Source of the DNA: Desulfurococcales archaeon | GTDB taxonomy: Archaea > Thermoproteota > Thermoprotei_A > Sulfolobales > Desulfurococcaceae | Assembly (NCBI GenBank): GCA_027028805.1 | Contig: JALVHX010000040.1 | Location: forward strand, 1-16,487 | DNA length: 16,487 nt | Direction of reading: 5' to 3' | Shown: one piece after another, positions 13,793 through 16,487 of the stretch | Layout of the letters: the number at the start of each line of letters is the position of its first letter | How positions within the stretch are numbered: the first letter of the stretch is position 1 | Program-made: the position numbers and the translations under genes | Notes under the pieces: generated by a model | The model's database searches: none | Told to the model about the DNA's origin: nothing | The model's input: only the letters and a program-made list of their open reading frames with translations

Positions 13793-14446
13793 TCACCTCT
13801 CAAGCACCGCGGGCGGCCCCATGGTTGTCTTAACGATTATCTTTTCCACATTATGGGTAGGAGAGGGAAGCTTGTTCTCAAGGGCATGGAGAACCGCTGA
13901 AGCATTCTCCACGAGTTTATCTATATCCATATCCTCTGTTCCAATCCTACACATTATCTGCGGCTGATCCTTGACACGCACTATGACCGCGGACTTATAT
14001 CTCTTCATGAGCGCCTCTATATTAGCAGTAGGCGGAACCGGCACAGGTATTTTTCCACGAGGACCAAGCGCCGGACCCAGTATCCTGCCCGCATACGCCA
14101 TCAGGTCTGTGCGTACTAGAACCCAGTCGCATTCCTGCGCTATTTTCTTAGCCTCCTTTTTGCTGAGACCCTGAAGCTCTGCTTTATTAATTACTCTATG
14201 CGCGCCTGCCTCGCGCGCCTTAATGGCTGCCTCGCCATCGGCTACTACACATATCTTAAGCTCCTTCCCAAGCCCATGGGGAAGGAACACTATCTCCCTT
14301 ATACGGGTCTCGGGAGATTTTGGATCTATGTCTCGCAACACCACTATGAGCTCGACACTCTGCTTGAATCTTCTCGGCTTACTATAATCAATCGCCTTCT
14401 TGATCAGGCCGTGAAGCTCCTCCTTAGAGGCTATAGGCATAGCCAC
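13793..14446 (-). CDS. rpl1: Large-subunit ribosomal protein L1
   Basis: The 217-residue protein matches archaeal L1. It has two alpha/beta domains with the hinge region, the signature LMAYAGRILGPALGPRGKIP (about 112-134) and the C-terminal strand VEKIIVKTTMGPPAV. L1 binds helix 76-78 of 23S rRNA and helps E-site tRNA leave. In some archaea and bacteria it also represses its own operon by binding the mRNA; I see no obvious mimic of its rRNA site here. The start is GTG with GGAGGTG four bases upstream. The next in-frame ATG is two codons later and is a minor alternative. It lies 33 bp after rpl11. Confidence 0.96.
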   Translation of the reverse strand: MAMPIASKEELHGLIKKAIDYSKPRRFKQSVELIVVLRDIDPKSPETRIREIVFLPHGLGKELKICVVADGEAAIKAREAGAHRVINKAELQGLSKKEAKKIAQECDWVLVRTDLMAYAGRILGPALGPRGKIPVPVPPTANIEALMKRYKSAVIVRVKDQPQIMCRIGTEDMDIDKLVENASAVLHALENKLPSPTHNVEKIIVKTTMGPPAVLER

Positions 14447-14479
14447 AGCACACCTCCAGACTCATCGTATGCGCCGGGT

Positions 14480-14995
14480 TTATTCCTCTAACCCCTTCTC
14501 CCATTCCGGCTCATATTTCGCGAGGAGAGCGTCATATATGCCCTCCTCGACCTCACGTGTCACTTCTTTCGGGTCCTTGCCTTCAACAGTTATACCTATG
14601 CTCCGCGCCGAGCCAAGTATAGTTTTCACAGCGGCTTTAAGTGTTTTCGCCGTAAGCTGTTCTTTTTTCATAAGAGCTATCTTTATTATCTCCTCTAATG
14701 GGAGATCACCTATCTTCTTATGCATGGGATCGCCGCTTGGCTCCTTGGCGCCGACAGCTTTTAGAAGCAGCGCAGTAGTCGTGGGAACGCCTACGCGTAT
14801 TTCAAACTTCTTTGTCGCGGTATCGACTATGATATCTACTGGAACGGTTAGTCCCTCGAAATCCTTTGTGGCCTCGTTTATCGCCTTAACAACTTCCATA
14901 ACATTTATCTTTAAAGGAGAAAGTGTCGGCCCTAGCGGCGGGCCAGGGGTAGCCTTACCGCCCTCGACAAGTACCTTTATCGTCTTCTTAGCCAT
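14480..14995 (-). CDS. rpl11: Large-subunit ribosomal protein L11
   Basis: The 171-residue protein has the proline-rich L11 N-domain ([20 protein letters not shown] at about 13-32) and the RNA-binding C-domain with [11 protein letters not shown]. An archaeal C-terminal extension ([20 protein letters not shown]) is also present. L11 binds the GTPase-associated centre of 23S rRNA next to P0. The ATG at 14995 lies two bases after the spt5 stop. Its Shine-Dalgarno, GGTGA, is embedded in the last codons of spt5, so expression of the two is tied together. Confidence 0.96.
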   Translation of the reverse strand: MAKKTIKVLVEGGKATPGPPLGPTLSPLKINVMEVVKAINEATKDFEGLTVPVDIIVDTATKKFEIRVGVPTTTALLLKAVGAKEPSGDPMHKKIGDLPLEEIIKIALMKKEQLTAKTLKAAVKTILGSARSIGITVEGKDPKEVTREVEEGIYDALLAKYEPEWEKGLEE

Positions 14996-14997
14996 GA

Positions 14998-15456
14998 CTA
15001 CTCACCAGTCTTCTTCACGGGCTTTATATAATCACCTGGCACAGTTATTGGTAGAGGGAAACTCGCCTCTAAAATATTTAACACCACCTCGTTTTTAGCC
15101 TTATTAATACTCACAACCTCTGCCCTCATGCCACGGAACGGACCTGTTATAACCTCGACGATATCACCCTCCTTAATCATCTCGACCACAGGCTTAGGCT
15201 TAACCAGCTTCTCTATCTCCTCGGGCTTAATAGGCTGCGGCTGCCTACTCTTAACATACCTCATATCGGCGATCAAGTAATAGATAGGCTTAACATTTGG
15301 CGCCTCTACAACAACATATCCTTTCGTCTCCGGCGGCACTATAATTGAGTATACTTCGAGTCCTTGAATACGTACACGATTATACATCATCATAGCTACA
15401 TCGATCTCGCGGCCCGCCGTGGTACGTAGTCCATAATACTTGGGTGTAATGCTCAA
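14998..15456 (-). CDS. spt5: Transcription elongation factor Spt5 (NusG)
   Basis: The 152-residue protein has an NGN domain (about 6-85, [30 protein letters not shown]) and one KOW domain (about 95-150, [19 protein letters not shown]). This is the length of archaeal Spt5. With Spt4 it clamps RNA polymerase onto DNA and raises processivity, and it can link polymerase to the ribosome. The start is TTG. No in-frame ATG lies near the conserved N-terminus. It is six bases after secE, and the purine tract GGGGG before it is a weak Shine-Dalgarno. The order secE-spt5-rpl11 is the widespread prokaryotic arrangement. Confidence 0.95.
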   Translation of the reverse strand: MSITPKYYGLRTTAGREIDVAMMMYNRVRIQGLEVYSIIVPPETKGYVVVEAPNVKPIYYLIADMRYVKSRQPQPIKPEEIEKLVKPKPVVEMIKEGDIVEVITGPFRGMRAEVVSINKAKNEVVLNILEASFPLPITVPGDYIKPVKKTGE

Positions 15457-15462
15457 TACAGG

Positions 15463-15651
15463 CTAGCCCCCGCTATATGTTTCTGGGAAGAGAAAAGTAA
15501 TGAACAATATTCTTATTATAAACGCTATTCCGCCAACAAGCGTTAATCCGAGAAGCGATATCTTAAGCGTGGTGATATACTCGGAGTAACTCGGCTTGCG
15601 TGCCAATAATATGATTTTTCTCCATGAATCTATTAGCTCTCTAAAATCCAT
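15463..15651 (-). CDS. secE: Preprotein translocase subunit SecE (Sec61-gamma)
   Basis: The 62-residue protein has an amphipathic cytosolic helix (about 3-26, with SWRKIILLARKPSYSEY) and a single transmembrane helix (about 29-53, ISLLGLTLVGGIAFIIRILF). This is the minimal Sec61-gamma form. It clamps the SecY channel and is needed for protein export and membrane insertion. The assignment rests on topology, the RKPS segment and position between ftsY and spt5. It starts at ATG with a GTGATG-like tract upstream and lies 17 bp after ftsY. ftsY beside it also serves membrane targeting. Confidence 0.9.
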   Translation of the reverse strand: MDFRELIDSWRKIILLARKPSYSEYITTLKISLLGLTLVGGIAFIIRILFITFLFPETYSGG

Positions 15652-15668
15652 TCTGCATCACATCCCTG

Positions 15669-16487
15669 TTACCGCGTCGAAGGCAAAATATTGCTGAGAA
15701 ACTCATTAAGGTTGAAGGGCTTTAAATCTTTATACTCTTGGCCAGTACCAATGAATACAATTGGCTTCCTAAGGACATAGGCTATGCTGAGAGGCACACC
15801 GCCCTTCTCGTAAGCATCGGCCTTTGTCACAATAACCGCGTCAACACCTACGGCGTCGTTGAAAAACCTGGCCTGTTCTATAGCATCGTTCCCCGTAAGA
15901 GCATCAACAACAAGTATCTTTAAATGAGGCTTCGCTACACGAGTGATTTTCTTAAGCTCATCGACCAAATCTACATCTGTATGCATTCGACCCGCCGTAT
16001 CAATTAGTACAACGTCGTATCCACGCTTCTCCGCAAAGACTATGGCATCGTATGCAAGCGCGGCTGGATCAGATCCGTATTTGCCGGTGAACACAGGTAT
16101 ACCTGTTCTTTCGCCGTGGAGCTTAAGTTGCTCCTGGGCCCCGGCACGAAACGTGTCCGCAGCCACCATCAGGGGCCTATATCCTTTCTCTCTGAGATAC
16201 ACTGCGAGCTTAGCTATAGTAGTCGTCTTACCGACACCGTTAACGCCTAGAAACAATATCTTAACAGGCTTATCCAACGCCGCTATAAAGCCTTCTAGAT
16301 CTAGAGAGCCCGAAGCCTCGAAGATCTCCCTAATAATGCTTTCCAGATAACGTACTAGTTCCTCCCTACTACGCACTTTCTTACCCTCAATAGCTTCGAC
16401 AAGTTTCTCTGCAAGATACTCCACAACCTCGTAAGCCACATCGTTTTCCAGAAGCGTTATTTTTAGCTCCTCTACTGCCTCCTCTAG
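15669..16487 (-). CDS. ftsY: Signal recognition particle receptor FtsY, 5' end outside the window
   Basis: The visible 272 residues cover part of the N helical bundle and the whole GTPase G domain: P-loop GVNGVGKTTTIAKLA, the I-box/G2 region with AADTFRAGAQEQL, G3 DTAGRMHTD, G4 TKADAYEKGG, and the closing motif FIGTGQEYKDLKPF. The GQEYKDL and VDALTGNDA variants fit FtsY rather than SRP54, and there is no M domain after the G domain. The frame stays open through 16487, encoding LEEAVEELKITLLENDV. The GTG at 16439 is therefore an internal Val, not a start. FtsY docks SRP-bound ribosomes at the membrane. It is the first gene visible of the long stalk-protein operon. Confidence 0.96.
   Translation of the reverse strand, partial: LEEAVEELKITLLENDVAYEVVEYLAEKLVEAIEGKKVRSREELVRYLESIIREIFEASGSLDLEGFIAALDKPVKILFLGVNGVGKTTTIAKLAVYLREKGYRPLMVAADTFRAGAQEQLKLHGERTGIPVFTGKYGSDPAALAYDAIVFAEKRGYDVVLIDTAGRMHTDVDLVDELKKITRVAKPHLKILVVDALTGNDAIEQARFFNDAVGVDAVIVTKADAYEKGGVPLSIAYVLRKPIVFIGTGQEYKDLKPFNLNEFLSNILPSTR

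Noticed and set aside
14469..15098. 209-codon open frame on the plus strand.
   Set aside because: It is antisense to rpl11 and the end of spt5, with low-complexity Ser/Thr-rich translation typical of a shadow frame.
16439..16439. GTG at 16439 as the start of ftsY.
   Set aside because: The frame stays open to the window edge and the upstream residues match the N domain, so this codon is an internal Val.

Overview
The window looks like chromosomal core sequence from a hyperthermophilic crenarchaeon (Thermoproteota), most likely Desulfurococcales-like. That placement is my inference. It rests on archaeal/eukaryal-type translation genes (NMD3, RIO1, Dim2/Pno1-like KH protein, aIF1A, aIF2-beta, P0/L12 stalk, Spt5, archaeal AlaRS), the gene order ftsY-secE-spt5-L11-L1-P0-L12-alaS, a tRNA-Trp split by two archaeal bulge-helix-bulge introns, AT-rich TATA boxes, GGTGAT-type Shine-Dalgarno sequences, and many TTG/GTG starts. 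I see no insertion sequence, prophage or CRISPR array.

Layout. (1) 68-3129, all on the minus strand: an operon nmd3 - aIF1A - rio1 - Dim2-like KH protein, followed by a twice-interrupted tRNA-Trp(CCA) gene with its own TATA box. The genes overlap or nearly touch and cover large-subunit export/quality control, small-subunit maturation and initiation. (2) 3130-3398: a 269-bp gap with no gene I can support. (3) 3399-4276 minus: DUF424 protein and aIF2-beta. Divergent from these, 4379-5650 plus, is a MiaB/CDKAL1-type tRNA methylthiotransferase; about 100 bp between the two carries back-to-back TATA boxes. (4) 5658-8697 minus: a potassium/osmotic module of TrkH-type K+ translocating subunit, TrkA/KtrA RCK regulator and a small MscS-type channel; the last two overlap by four bases. 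(5) tRNA-Arg(TCT) at 8743-8817, immediately upstream of trkH. (6) 8891-16487 minus: ftsY (cut by the window edge) - secE - spt5/nusG - rpl11 - rpl1 - rplP0 - rpl12 - alaS - DUF434 nuclease-like protein, which joins protein targeting, transcription elongation, the ribosomal stalk and tRNA charging.

Main points of interest. The L12 reading frame has no ATG, GTG or TTG at its conserved N-terminus. The only fitting initiation codon is ATC, placed five bases after a perfect GAGGTGAT Shine-Dalgarno, with an in-frame stop just upstream. The L12 and P0 genes share a 103-bp stretch with no differences, even at synonymous sites, which indicates gene conversion of the shared acidic tail. L12 also has its own candidate promoter with a 10-bp-period direct repeat beside the TATA box. 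The tRNA-Trp precursor has a textbook relaxed BHB intron after position 30 and a larger 37/38 intron containing two segments complementary to the anticodon region.
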